DNA of 64,000 nt from Anthostomella pinea. Taxonomy: Eukaryota > Ascomycota > Sordariomycetes > Xylariales > Xylariaceae. The position numbers and the translations under genes were made by a program. The stretch lies in NCBI GenBank assembly GCA_963556695.1, contig CAUWAG010000003.1:7502001-7566000 (forward strand). Reading direction: 5' to 3'. Under the pieces are notes generated by a model. That model was not told the origin of the DNA, did no database searches, and was given only the letters and a program-made list of their open reading frames with translations. Shown piece after piece: positions 44,432 through 55,825 of this stretch (within the stretch, counting starts at the first letter, position 1; each line of letters starts with the position of its first letter).

Positions 44432-46642
44432 TGTGGTGGTCGAGCGTCGGCTCTATGAGTGGTAGCTACCTATACACATGAGAAATACACGGTGCGCAAT
44501 CACGTCACCGGCAAGTGGTCGGTCTCGGATGTCGATATAGCACAACTTCTCCCGTAATAAAACAGAGGTAGCAAGAGTAACAGAGTTAAGGCATATTGAC
44601 AGTGAAGAAAATGCCTATGTAGAGGCGGCGAAAAACGGCAAACGGGGAAACGAAGGTGTCATAAAAATTACCTCGGGTCGAGAAGATAGGCGACGATAAC
44701 AAAGTAGGTTTATTATTACCGTTTTGCTCTTAAAAACGCCGTCACTAATAAATTTGCCGGCCCCGCGCTACTGTATGGTAAGTGGTGCTACACGCAATTA
44801 TAGCAGTGTGGCAGAGATTCGGAATCCAGGCCTCGAGCTGTCATTGGGCAATGGCTCCGCGGATGTCAACGTCGAACTGGAGACATGGTGACGAGTCTGT
44901 GAGTCCCCGCCTCAGGCCTGCACGAGGGTGGTGACTCTGCAGGTGGTGAGTTATATCCATTGCCCAGGGCAGCCAGGGTCGGCTCGAATCGTGCATGCCG
45001 CGTGTAGTATTGTGTACGGCATCATAACGCAACCACGGTCCACCTCATCTACCTCGAATACCTCGTAGCTTTTGCTCTGGGACTCGGAGAATGCTGGAGA
45101 TTCGCCATGTGTGTTTGGAGCTAACTGGAAGGTCACGACCCTCCGCTGATTAGTCCATAGCATTAGGATTTCTCGTTGAAAGACTTCAACGCCGTTCGGC
45201 CATAGGAGCCCCTCGTTCCTGGGATTCTGGAACCTGCAGGTGGTCTGCGGCCTGCAGGTTACATGCAGCAGCAGTGCATCAAACCATCCCTGCTCTGCCT
45301 GCGTGCCGCCGACATGCCGACTGCGGAGACCTTTCTCAGGTCTTCCTCAAAGACAAAGACAGTGTGAATTGGATTTGGAACAACCCAGCAACATGAAGCC
45401 TTCATGTTGGAGGCTGAATTGGCTGACTCGTTCTTTAAAAGCAGCGGACCGTCGATAGGTCGAATCGCGACTCAAGCTTTCTCGGAAGACTCCGCGTTGC
45501 AGTTCCGATCTGATAAGAACCCGTCCACCGTCCGCGAGCCATCCTCCACGTCCGGACGGGAGCCCCGTCTTCTGAAGGCTGAAGCTCTAACTACCCACTT
45601 TGGGAAGTGTGCAGAAATTCCTACTCTGATCCCGGATTCTCTTACGTACCAGGAGACTTTGGCATGCATTCGTCAGGCCTTTGGATGGCACGGGGGCACC
45701 ACAACGGGACGGGGCCTCCCAACTCGGTCGCGGTCACTGGTCGGTCCATTTCCCACGCAACCAACCGAGCAGCCCGAGTGGCAGCTTCTTAAAACTTTTC
45801 ATCGTCAGCTGTGTGACCAGACACACCAGAGCCTCCAACTTTTCTCCACCTCCAATTCGCCTATTCGACAATGCTACTGGCAGAGTGAGCCCCGCATCCC
45901 CTCACGCAGGCCTGTGGTCCCTCTGTCCCTGTGATACACTCGATTCGTCGACTATAACACGCTAATATGTTCTGTCCTGCAACATGAACCAGCAAGAGGC
46001 ACAGGTGGGTGAGTATGCCGCAGCTGCAGCTCGTCATGTTGTGAGATCAAGACGTCGTCTTGCCTCGCTCACCAACTGTCGGAATTGGGAGATCGTCATA
46101 TTGTGTGATAAAGACGTCTTGCCTCGCTCACCACCTGACGGAAATTCGCATGTGAGTGACAACTGTATTCTTGCCGATTCTCCAACTCTTTGCTTTTTAA
46201 GTCTATATGCCGTCTTTAGTGGCCAGCCAAAATACCTAGATATGGCTCGATGGTGACTGCTTCTCTTGACGAGGTTACGCAATCATGCTGTTCTCCTCAC
46301 AACCTCACGATAGGGAGGCAAGGGAGGAGGCTGCTTCGTGGATTCACGAGGCAGCCCACCATTTGTCATGTAGCCAGATGTTTTTGGACTCACTCGTATG
46401 AGTGGCTGCAGCTCCGGAATGTCCTCAGTGCCAGTTGCTTCCGCACGCCATGCCCTGATCCTGCTGCGTCATAGCCCATGCTGTTTCTATATCACCATGA
46501 GTCCACATCAGCATATCACCCAAGGGATTCCGATACATGTGACTTGTATTTCTGTCCGAGCCTGATACGATATGCATGCCTTTCGACCATGGACCGGTCC
46601 AGACAACTCGATATGGCAAGCCGTGGAAGCCTTCGAAAGCTC
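44432..46642. other. Long intergenic region
   Basis: About 2.2 kb upstream of the SulP gene and downstream of PSF1. It contains an imperfect direct duplication (listed). The longest open frame (45404-45934, 176 codons) has no recognisable features and was not accepted. Confidence 0.45.
46031..46146. repeat. Imperfect direct duplication of about 55 bp
   Basis: Units 46031-46086 and 46093-46146 share TCGTCATRTTGTG, AAGACGTC, TTGCCTCGCTCACCA and GACGGAAATT-like blocks. They differ by a 3-bp indel and several substitutions. Confidence 0.8.
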
Positions 46643-47406
46643 TCAGCTAAGTTTCTGGAGGTATCCTTGGGCGATCAGGCGTTCCACGTCACCCTGGCGA
46701 ACGTAGAACTGGCTGTTCTTGGTTAAGGTGATGGCCCTTGTCGAAGCGTGAGCAGTGACCACATAAGCGGGTGTTGTGGTGCAATTGGGAGCTTACCCGT
46801 ATTCGGTCTGGATCTCGCCAGCGTCTTTCAGCACCCGCACATCGATGAACAGGTCACGCGGGGGCTCCAAGCTACCCGTCAGATCGATGTCGGTCCACTG
46901 GCCCTTGTACGCAGCGAGCAGGTCGCTGTACTGCCGCATATAGTCTTCCTCCTGCGGACACAAGCTGCCCGTGCCGCCATCGCCGCTGCCGCCGCCGTTC
47001 ATGCCTCCCGAGCCGTCCCTGACTTGCTGCCCGGCCAGGTCAACGACGTCGTAGCTGTTCCACACCAGTTCCTCCAGCCGATCTGTCCGTACCCGGTGGT
47101 AAGCGAGCAGGCATCGCTTGTTCCTCCGCATGGACAGGTGGTTCACCAGCAGCGTGCAGGCCGTGGCCTGGTCGTCGGACGGGTGGAAAGACCCCTGAAA
47201 CGGCTCCAGCAGGTCTGCGACATCTTTGTCCAGGTCGCGCACCTCGCGCGTAATCGTGCGGACCAGTTCGGTCAGGTACGGCGGAAGGTTTGTCAGAGTC
47301 TGAGCTCTTTTGGCTTGCCCGACCTGTTGAGAAGCTTAGCCAGGTGCGTCAAGGGATATATCATATCGCGGCTTCTCACGAGCTTGGCTCCCGCATCGCC
47401 GTACAT
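46643..47406 (-). CDS. PSF1: Psf1 subunit of the GINS replication complex
   Basis: Three exons (47406-47380, 47323-46797, 46736-46643) give 215 residues. GINS (Sld5-Psf1-Psf2-Psf3) joins Cdc45 and Mcm2-7 to form the replicative helicase. The tiny first exon encodes only MYGDAGAKL. The 56-nt intron (donor GTGAGA, acceptor CAACAG) joins it to VGQAKRAQTLTNLPPYLTEL. The core includes REVRDLDKDVADLLEPFQGS, SMRRNKRCLLAYHRVRTDRL, EELVWNSYDVVDLAGQQVRD and LCPQEEDYMRQYSDLLAAYK. The C-terminal B domain is ...EPPRDLFIDVRVLKDAGEIQ joined to AITLTKNSQFYVRQGDVERL and ending LQKLS. A Gly/Ser-rich insert near residue 125 is the only odd part. The short leading exon would be missed by simple gene finding. Confidence 0.94.
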
Positions 47407-48292
47407 CTTGAATGGGATCGGCCGGGTACTGAAATACAACAGGCGCTAAATGTGTCGATAAACACACCGCGAGATCAATTGATAGCGCAGGAGGCGAGGA
47501 TGAGATTGGAGACGTGTGTCATGAATTATGATGTACACTGGAGATCGACCGGTAAGGTAAACCTCTTAACGCGTCGACGCGGTTGCGAAGGGCTGAATCT
47601 TGGTGGGACAATGCTTACCCCAAGGGACCCACTGGCTGGCTTCTGGCAAACGGGGATCTTACGATTTGCTGCCAAAGCCCTGCTTACCTCCTACCTTGAG
47701 AGGGTAACAGCCATGCCCAATACAACATGAAGTATCTAGCAGGGTTGTGTTCACGGTCTGTTACTATTTCCAGCCAGATTATAAAGTTGTCGGGAAAGCT
47801 GTAGGGTTGACATTTAGGTATACAATTCATGGGAGTTTCCTGGTGGTGTGAGTGTTATAACTCCGACCTCATCAATGTTAGGTGAGCCTTGATATTTACT
47901 TATTCACTTTTTCATTCATCTACTATCTCCCAGTAAAGTACAGGCATCATTCTGGTATTTCAGTGGCATAAGCAGCGATTTAGTGATCATTCCGGTACTG
48001 TAGTTTTGCCCTGGACCAATCGCGATATCCATGTGATTATACCAATTATTACGTCAACAGCCTTAAAAGTTTCTTGGTGGGGTGACAGTCCCTCGACTGA
48101 CAATCGACCCCGCCACCCCGCCACCCCGCCATCATCCAAATTTTATTTTGTTTACGGCCATCAGAGCTTGAAGCAGCGGCGTCGAGATTCTGTCATATAC
48201 AAATCGCATCAGGGAGCTCCAAGTGGATCTGCGCTTCTGGTTTCCATTTCGTTGAAGCATCGCAACCATTCATGCCACAGTAGCAGCCCAAA
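47407..48292. promoter_or_regulatory. Divergent region between PSF1 and the ATIC-type gene
   Basis: About 0.89 kb between two divergent genes. It has a CATAAGCAGC motif at 47967-47976 and a short CCCCGCCA repeat close to the ATIC-type start. No gene was supported. Confidence 0.4.
48107..48131. repeat. CCCCGCCA, three tandem copies
   Basis: Three copies of an 8-bp GC-rich unit lie about 160 bp before the ATIC-type start codon. The unit may be a promoter element or simple slippage. Confidence 0.75.
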
Positions 48293-50390
48293 ATGTCTCA
48301 ACGAATCGCCATCCTCTCTGTCTACGACAAGACGGGCCTTCTGGACCTGGCCAAGGGCCTCGTACAGCAGAATGTACGGATTCTGGCCTCAGGAGGCACG
48401 GCTAAGATGATTCGCGAGTCTGGATTCCCCGTCGAGTAAGTCAGGTTCTTTTTCGTACAGCATCGTGTGCGATTCTCTTGTTGGAATTAGCACTGTCCTA
48501 AGCAGCAGTTCGGTGCTTACGAGCTTGTCTTGCTGCTTATCCCTCATGTTGACTACCCCGAAGCAAATAAACCGTGGTTCTGACCTCCGAACAGGGACAT
48601 CTCTGCCATCACCAAAGCCCCTGAGATGCTTTCAGGAAGAGTCAAGACCTTACATCCAGCGGTCCATGCTGGGATACTCGCACGCAACCTCGAGGCCGAT
48701 GAGAAGGACCTAGCCGAGCAGAACATCAGCAAAGTCGACTATGTCATCTGCAACCTTTACCCCTTCAAGGACACCATTGCTAAGCCCAATGTCACTATCC
48801 CCGAAGCGGTAGAAGAGATTGATATCGGAGGCGTGACCTTGATCCGAGCCGCGGCCAAGAATCACTCGCGCGTGACGATCCTTAGCGACCCCAACGACTA
48901 TCCCGAATTCCTGAAAGAGCTCGAGGAGGGAGAGATCAAGGAGTCTAGCCGTCACAGATACTGCGTCAAGGCTTTCGAGCATACAGCAGACTACGATGCC
49001 CACATCTCTGGGTTCTTCCGAGCGCGTTACGCCGAGGGTCAACAGCACATGCCTCTCCGATATGGAGCTAACCCTCACCAGAAGCCAGCTTGCGCATACG
49101 CTCCTTCCGCAAACCTCCCTTTCAAGGTACTGGGCGGTTCTCCTGGATACATCAACCTTCTGGATGCCCTGAACAGCTGGGCACTCGTGAAGGAGCTGAA
49201 GGCGGCCCTTGGCAAGCCAGCTGCTGCTAGCTTCAAGCATGTATCACCTGCTGGTGCCGCCATTGGCGTACCCCTGAGCGCTGAAGAGCGAAAGGTCTAC
49301 TTCGTCGACGACATCCAGGGCATTGAGACCTCAGGGCTTGCTCAAGCCTATGCCCGTGCTCGTGGAGCCGACCGCATGAGCAGCTTTGGGGACATGATTG
49401 CTCTGAGTGACATTGTCGATGTGCCCACTGCTAGCATCATCTCCAAGGAAGTTTCTGACGGCGTCATTGCACCCGGATACGAGGATGCGGCTCTGGAGAT
49501 CCTGAAAAAGAAGAAGGGCGGCAAGTATCTCGTACTCCAGATGGACCCCGACTACCAGCCCGATCCTACCGAAACCAGGACCGTATACGGTGTGACCCTG
49601 AGCCAACACCGCAACGATATCGTGCTCTCTCCGGACTCGTTCAGCCGCACCGTTACGCCGAAAGACTTCAACCTCCCAGAGTCCGCAGCGAGAGATCTGA
49701 CGGTTGCGACCATCGCGCTGAAGTACACCCAGAGCAATTCAGTCTGCTATGCCAAGAATGGACAGGTTGTAGGACTCGGTGCTGGCCAACAGTCACGAAT
49801 CCACTGCACGCGTCTTGCCGGCGACAAGGCCGACATCTTGTGGATGCGCTTCCATCCCCGGGTGCTCGGCCTCAAGTGGAAGAAGGGAACCAAGCGCCCC
49901 GAAAAGAGCAATGCCATCGATTTGCTGGTGAGCGGCGAGCTCCAACCGTCCGGACCTGAGCGTGACGCATTCGAAGCCGTCTTCGAGGAAGTACCTGCCG
50001 CATTCTCCCAAGAAGAACGCAAGGAATGGCTAAACAAGCAAGGCGATGTCGCTGTCTCTAGTGATGCTTTTGTATGTCCCCCGGCTTTCCCTGTTGCACG
50101 TATAAGCAGCTGTGTTGGGTGATTATTCCTGCGTTACGGCCTGTGATAATCATCAACCAGCTGCTTATACGACTTTTTCTTTGTGGTGGTCAATCGTCCA
50201 TTCCCTTGAAACAAGGTCACTGACGCTGAATTAGTTCCCGTTCGTCGACAACATCTACCGTGCAGGTCGATCCGGTGCTAAATACATCGCAGCTCCAGGT
50301 GGAAGTCAGAACGACTCTGCTGTCTATGAAACGGCTGAGAAACTCGGAATCGTGTTTGTGGAGCAGAACATTCGTCTCTTCCATCATTAA
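48293..50390 (+). CDS. ADE17: Bifunctional AICAR transformylase / IMP cyclohydrolase
   Basis: Three exons (48293-48435, 48595-50071, 50235-50390) give 591 residues, the normal length. The enzyme does the last two steps of purine synthesis: formylation of AICAR with 10-formyl-tetrahydrofolate, then ring closure to IMP. The N-terminal MGS-like cyclohydrolase domain has [55 protein letters not shown] and [10 protein letters not shown]. The transformylase domain has [25 protein letters not shown] and FGDMIALSD, then [20 protein letters not shown] and QQSRIHC. It ends with [20 protein letters not shown] and [11 protein letters not shown]. Both introns are long for this window (159 and 163 nt). Each holds a TAAGCAGC-type inverted repeat, and the one in intron 2 is a 26-28 bp hairpin. 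One-carbon supply links it functionally to GCV1. Confidence 0.96.
50099..50171. repeat. Hairpin-forming inverted repeat inside intron 2 of the ATIC-type gene
   Basis: Left arm 50099-50126 starts CGTATAAGCAGCTG. Right arm 50146-50171 ends CAGCTGCTTATACG. The arms pair almost completely apart from a 2-nt bulge and one mismatch, around a 19-nt loop. It could be a tiny fold-back element or an RNA structure in the pre-mRNA. Confidence 0.85.
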
Positions 50391-51237
50391 GCAACGGGCA
50401 CGATCATGGGCATTTATTGGATCGGAGACACAGGATTGTACATCTCTCAGGGGCAGTTTCAGACTGATGGAATAGGCGCTGTCATAAGCAGCAATTGACT
50501 GCTTGTCTGGTGCTTAATTCCAGACGCAGTTATCACCATAGGAAAGGGATAGACCAAAAACTATAAAAAAAGCGAGATACCCAATGTAAGAGCTTGAGGC
50601 CTTCGCAGAGCCTCTAACCCATACCAAATGTGTCTCCAGGTGGTGGCATGAGATTGGAGCTTCAGTCCTAACAAGTAGCCTGGCTACAAAGGTAGGGGTA
50701 CTATTAAACGGATTGATCATGCCCAGCACTGATCATACCAATCACTTAAGTCTGTCATACCCAAGGTAGGTAAGCGTATATATAACTCATGCTTAAGCCA
50801 TTGGAGGAAAGAGCCCCTCGTCGCAGGGATGCAGTACTTGCCATATGGCCAATGCCATGCTTGGTTCCTATGAGCAGAAAGGTTCGACATTAACGATGTG
50901 AGGTTGAGCTTGCCCACTCAGCATCGAGTCATCAGCTTCAAATGAGTTTCGGGCATTTCATAGACTGACTTCGTTGCAAGCGGAACGCAATAAGGAAAGA
51001 GTTCCCAGCACTGTGTGATAGAGACGAGGAATGTTGCAGGAGGAATTCTCCTGGTGGCATCTGGCATTGTTCTCGTGGCCTTCTGGCTTCTATGGAACTA
51101 GTCTCACAAATGGGTTTTGCCCGATATCATCCCGACACCCAAATCTCATCATAATCGTCAACCACGTTCATGGCTCTATATTCGTTCATCATGAATTGAA
51201 TCGAATGCAACGCCACTGTTCACCTCTTGGCACAGTT
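50391..51237. other. Convergent intergenic region
   Basis: About 0.85 kb between two convergent genes. It contains CATAAGCAGC at 50483-50492 near an inverted CTGCTT. No gene was supported. Confidence 0.45.
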
Positions 51238-52434
51238 TTACAGCTTCTGCATGGCAATCTGTAGACTCAGTTAATATTTGGTTGACCAATTTCAAGGAGC
51301 ATGGGTGAACATACAACGTCCGCTGACTGGACGTAGTCCTCGAAGCCTACGATATCCTCCTCAAGCTCCTCGAGGGAGATCTTATCGTCCTCGACAACTA
51401 GCGTGATCTGCATTTTCTTGATACCAAAACCAACAGGGACCAGCTTGGAAAGACCCCAAACCAGACCGTCCTTCTCGATTCCTCGGACCGATTTCTCAAG
51501 GGCAGCCATGTCAGTCTCGTCATCTGGCAGAAATACGGTCAGCATGGTACGTGAGGTAACTGATGTTGGTGTAGTGTGACTCATACCCCAAGGCTTGACG
51601 TCCAAGGTGACAACAGACTTGGCGGTGGTCTTAGGCTTGGCCGCCTTCTTCTCCTTGTACGCAGCCAGGCGCTCCTCACGAATTCGCACGGCCTCGGCGT
51701 CCTCCTCCTCATCGGAGCTGCCAAACAAGTCGACCTCCTCGTCCTCGGCGGCGTCCGGCGCCTTGGCAGGGTTCAGAGTGACCTCGGATTTCTCAGGTCC
51801 GTAGACGGTGTAGGCCTTGGAGCCATCACCGGGTAGGGTCGCGAACTCGTCCTCGAAAGAGGCGATGTGCTTGTACCATCTCGCGGCGTGGGGGAATTTG
51901 GAGGCGTCCGGGGCAGACTTGATGGCCTTGAAGCAGGCGACATCGGCTTGGGAGGGAGAGTAGCTGTTGGATGAGTCAGTGACGGATGTTCCAACTACAA
52001 TTGTCCGACAGGATTGAATGAATCTTGGAGAATCAGAGATGCACAGAGTGCTGGTATATGTCCTCATTGTACAGGGTCTTAATCTGCTCGGAAACACGGA
52101 CCAATTTGCTCATCATGGTAAAGGGAGGTTGGGCAAGCAGGGCGTTTTGCGGTAGGGTACGAGCCATCGCCACTTGGGACGTCGCACTCGAAGAAAACGG
52201 TTGCTGCAAGGGAGAGGTAAATAGTGACTTACGTGGCGATGTACGATCGGGTGGTCAACCAGCTGTTGAGCACTGAGTCATCTTGTTAGCTGGTGGTCGC
52301 CCAGACAGGATGCGTCGACGCCGCAACAGCCAGCGGTTGAATTGGACGTCGAGCTGCGGGGGCTGGAATCGTTGGAGAAGGCGCAAGAACTTACTGGTCA
52401 GACCAGCATCGGAGACGAGATCGGTGAAACCCAT
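51238..52434 (-). CDS. EFB1: Translation elongation factor 1-beta (eEF1B alpha), guanine nucleotide exchange factor
   Basis: Five exons (52434-52395, 52272-52233, 51963-51587, 51523-51315, 51258-51238) give 228 residues. The protein exchanges GDP for GTP on eEF1A. Two 40-nt exons encode [13 protein letters not shown] and [13 protein letters not shown], the start of the GST-like N-domain. The third holds [38 protein letters not shown] and the acidic linker [16 protein letters not shown]. The C-terminal GEF domain has [20 protein letters not shown], then [20 protein letters not shown] and [20 protein letters not shown], ending [14 protein letters not shown]. The last exon is only 21 nt. Intron 2 is 269 nt, the longest in the window, and holds a short ATG-started open frame of 27 codons that is probably chance. 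Many introns are usual for this gene in fungi. Confidence 0.94.
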
Positions 52435-53018
52435 GTTGGCTGTGGAAGAACGAGAATCTGTGCAATGGAATTCGGGGTATCTGGGTGAAAAGGAAGACTT
52501 GAGACAAAGAACACGAAGATTATGAAGATGGTAGGTGGTAGGTGGGGTTTGCTGAGAGTGGTAGGTATTTTGAAATTTTTGCGGTCCGTGTCAAGATTGC
52601 TGCCAAATTCATCCCCACCTTTTAGCCAGCCGCCCGCGTGTGCGGTGAGGCCCTAAGTGGGATAGTGGCATAATCATCAAGGTCGATATCCGCCTTAGAA
52701 GGCTGTCGGCTGTAAGGTTGTCAACACCCGACAGCCTTGGCCCGAGGTTGGAATTGGTGGAAGCCTGGGACAGCTCAACTACGTCAGGGTTATAGATAAG
52801 AGGCGCATACCTTACCAGTCGGGTACCTAGGTAGCTCCATCTGGATATTTCGAGAACGCTCTGGAGCTCTCGGCAGCTTCGAACTTATTACTGTGCCATC
52901 TCTCCTGGCCCAGTTGGAGCGGTTCTTTCTTTTGTGTGATGTGTTTATGATCAAGAGAAGCCTGTATAGACAAACTTCTGACCTTCCCCGTCATTGCGCA
53001 AACCCGACCAAATTCACC
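52435..53018. promoter_or_regulatory. Divergent region between EFB1 and HSP78
   Basis: About 0.58 kb between two divergent start codons. The reading frame of HSP78 stays open upstream to 52893, but the added residues do not look like a targeting leader. No clear heat-shock element was identified by eye. Confidence 0.4.
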
Positions 53019-55409
53019 ATGTTAGCCCCGAGGCAAATCCTCGCGTCTTCGCGCCGAGTCGCGGAAGCGTCCGCAAGAGGAATCGCACGTCTGAACAGAC
53101 AACCTGCCCTGCTATCAAGAGCTGCGGCCCTGAGTTCAGCAGGGGCTGTCTCTCGGATTCCCCCATTCTCGCAAACATCTCGAGCCTATGCGAATGGTCG
53201 ACCTCACCCACCCGGTGGAACTCACCGAATGGACCTGGGCGGCGAGCCCGAGAAACCAGCGCTGGAGCAATACGGTGTCGATCTAACGGCGAAGGCAAAA
53301 GATGGAAAGTTAGATCCAGTCATCGGAAGAGACAGCGAAATACAACGAACTATACAAGTCCTGTCCCGACGAACGAAGAACAACCCAGTCTTGATCGGAA
53401 GCGCTGGAACGGGAAAGACGGCCATTCTGGAAGGTCTGGCCCTTCGGATTGTTCGAGGAGACGTCCCAGAAAGCGTCAAAAACAAGAGAGTGATATCGTT
53501 GGATCTGGGTTCACTCATTGCCGGAGCCAAATTTCGTGGCGACTTTGAGGAACGACTGAAGAAAGTTCTGACCGAATCGGAACAGGCCAAGGGAGAAGTT
53601 ATTCTCTTCATCGATGAGCTGCATACACTTCTCGGACTTGGAAAGGCCGAAGGATCCATCGACGCTTCCAACCTTCTAAAACCTGCTTTGTCCAGAGGTG
53701 AACTACAATGCTGTGGTGCGACTACTCTAGCCGAGTACCGGTTGATCGAGAAGGACGTGGCCTTAGCACGGCGTTTCCAACCAATCCTGGTGAACGAACC
53801 TTCGGTCGAAGACACAATCAGTATACTTCGAGGTATCAAGGACAAGTATGAAGTGCACCATGGTGTGAGAATCACGGATGGCGCTCTTGTGGCAGCCGCC
53901 ACATACTCGAATCGTTACATCACCGACCGTTTCCTTCCGGACAAAGCCATCGATCTCATGGATGAAGCGGCGAGCTCCTTACGCTTGCAGCAAGAGAGCA
54001 AGCCAGAGGACATAATGCGTCTTGACCAGAAGATCATGACGATCCAGATTGAGCTGGAAAGTCTTCGGAAGGAGAAGGATGTGGCGAGTCAAGAACGCCG
54101 GGAAAAGCTCGAAGCGGACCTGAAGATGCTCCAGGAGGAGGAGAAGGCCCTCAGCGACAGATGGGAGAAAGAAAGGAGCGAGATCGACGCGCTCAAAAAA
54201 GTTCAAGGCGAGCTGGACAAGGCCCGTATTGAACTCGATCAAGCTCAACGAGAAGGAAACTTCGGTCGCGCCTCGGAACTGCGGTTCGGTGTGATCCCCA
54301 GCCTTGAGCAAAAACTGCCGAAGGAAGGTGAAACAGGACCTGAAGCACTGGGACCTGACACGTTAATCCACGATTCGGTGACAGCTGACGACATTGCGAC
54401 AGTGGTCTCCAGAGTCACCGGGATACCTGTGACGAAGCTGACCTCGGGGCACATCGAGAAATTGATACACATGGAAGACACCCTCCGCGAGTCGGTCCGC
54501 GGACAGGATGAAGCTCTCAAGGCCGTCGCGGATGCTGTTCGAATGCAACGCGCCGGATTGAGCGGAGACAATCGCCCAACGGCCTCCTTTTTCTTCCTTG
54601 GTCCCACCGGTGTTGGTAAAACGGAGCTCTGCAAGAAGCTTGCTAGTTTCTTGTTTTCGACTGAAACTGCCGTCGTCAGGTTCGACATGAGTGAATTTCA
54701 GGAGAAGCACACAATCTCGCGCCTCATCGGTGCTCCATCCGGATACGTGGGCTACGATGACGCCGGCCAGCTCACCGAAGCAGTGAGGCGGAAGCCGTAT
54801 GCGGTGCTTCTGTTTGACGAATTTGAGAAAGCTCATCGTGACATCTCGGCACTGCTCTTACAGGTGCTCGACGAAGGCTACTTGACCGATGCTCAAGGTC
54901 ACAAGGTCGACTTCAGGAACACCATTATCGTTCTCACATCTAACCTGGGCGCTCAAATTCTTGTTGGCGCCGATCCGGCACACCCCTACACCGAAACGCC
55001 CGACGGCGAGATCAGTCCCGACGTACGCCAGGCCGTGCTCGATGTCGTCGCCAACAGCTATCCGCCAGAGTTCCTAAACCGCATCGACTCCTTCATCGTC
55101 TTCAAGCGCTTGGCACTTGACGCCTTGCGAGACATAGTCGACATCCGCCTGCGGGAGCTGCAGCAGCGTCTTGACGATCGTCGTATCACGCTGCACGTCG
55201 ACGACAAAGTCCGCCAATGGCTCGCTGAGCGTGGGTATGACCCGAAGTTTGGGGCAAGGCCTCTGAACCGGCTCATCACGACCGAGATCGCGAATGGCCT
55301 TGCGGACAAGATCATCAGGGGAGAGCTGAAGAGGGGCGAGAATGCTGGAGTCCGAATCAAGGAGGATGGTTCGGGTCTGGAGGTATTTGCAGAACAACCT
55401 TCATCATGA
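53019..55409 (+). CDS. HSP78: Hsp78, mitochondrial ClpB-type disaggregase
   Basis: This intronless gene encodes 796 residues. Hsp78 is a AAA+ hexamer in the mitochondrial matrix that works with Hsp70 to dissolve aggregates. The ATG at 53019 begins [20 protein letters not shown], an Arg-rich, acid-poor leader. The Clp N-domain is absent, as usual for Hsp78: homology starts at [23 protein letters not shown]1 has Walker A GSAGTGKT (127-134) and a Walker B region [14 protein letters not shown] coiled-coil middle domain covers about residues 320-440. AAA2 has GPTGVGKTE (near 527), [17 protein letters not shown], the pore loop [13 protein letters not shown] and sensor motif [17 protein letters not shown]. 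It ends with the small domain [20 protein letters not shown]. All key motifs are intact. Divergent from EFB1. Confidence 0.95.
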   Translation: MLAPRQILASSRRVAEASARGIARLNRQPALLSRAAALSSAGAVSRIPPFSQTSRAYANGRPHPPGGTHRMDLGGEPEKPALEQYGVDLTAKAKDGKLDPVIGRDSEIQRTIQVLSRRTKNNPVLIGSAGTGKTAILEGLALRIVRGDVPESVKNKRVISLDLGSLIAGAKFRGDFEERLKKVLTESEQAKGEVILFIDELHTLLGLGKAEGSIDASNLLKPALSRGELQCCGATTLAEYRLIEKDVALARRFQPILVNEPSVEDTISILRGIKDKYEVHHGVRITDGALVAAATYSNRYITDRFLPDKAIDLMDEAASSLRLQQESKPEDIMRLDQKIMTIQIELESLRKEKDVASQERREKLEADLKMLQEEEKALSDRWEKERSEIDALKKVQGELDKARIELDQAQREGNFGRASELRFGVIPSLEQKLPKEGETGPEALGPDTLIHDSVTADDIATVVSRVTGIPVTKLTSGHIEKLIHMEDTLRESVRGQDEALKAVADAVRMQRAGLSGDNRPTASFFFLGPTGVGKTELCKKLASFLFSTETAVVRFDMSEFQEKHTISRLIGAPSGYVGYDDAGQLTEAVRRKPYAVLLFDEFEKAHRDISALLLQVLDEGYLTDAQGHKVDFRNTIIVLTSNLGAQILVGADPAHPYTETPDGEISPDVRQAVLDVVANSYPPEFLNRIDSFIVFKRLALDALRDIVDIRLRELQQRLDDRRITLHVDDKVRQWLAERGYDPKFGARPLNRLITTEIANGLADKIIRGELKRGENAGVRIKEDGSGLEVFAEQPSS

Positions 55410-55825
55410 TTTACAATATTTTTTGCGGAGTTGGTGTGGACACATGGTTTCAATGGGAAAGCATGGTAGGCGTTTAGGGGGGAAAGATGCGCGGGCTTGC
55501 GGCCTGCTTGTATAAAATTGTATCATGATGTATGTATTTACTACATGAGCCTCCCGACTCAGCCCTACATAATCCTGCATAATCTGACAACACTTTGAAA
55601 CTCATACTGCGACGTTCGTGATTATGTTTACATGTTGACCTCGGTGTCCGAATAGGACCGGAACGACTACCGAGCCAGGCCGTAAGTTTCCAATTATTGA
55701 GACGATCGTGTCGTCGTCTGATAGGGCGGTGCTCTGGACAGGAGCTATGTCTCTCAATTACTTGGTGCTGCTGCGGTGGGATGCCATCATATCGTTGTAT
55801 TAATATATTCGAGAGGCTGACGTTG
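55410..55825. other. Convergent intergenic region
   Basis: About 0.42 kb of 3' flanks of HSP78 and the ECM3-like gene. Nothing was recognised. Confidence 0.45.

Noticed and set aside
45404..45934. A 176-codon open frame upstream of the SulP gene
   Set aside because: No recognisable motif, no hydrophobic core pattern, no splice structure and Ser/Thr/Arg-rich composition typical of chance frames. Not accepted without transcript support.
52893..53018. Upstream extension of HSP78 by 42 codons
   Set aside because: The frame is open, but the Met at 53019 begins a proper Arg-rich mitochondrial leader and the extension looks like untranslated sequence.
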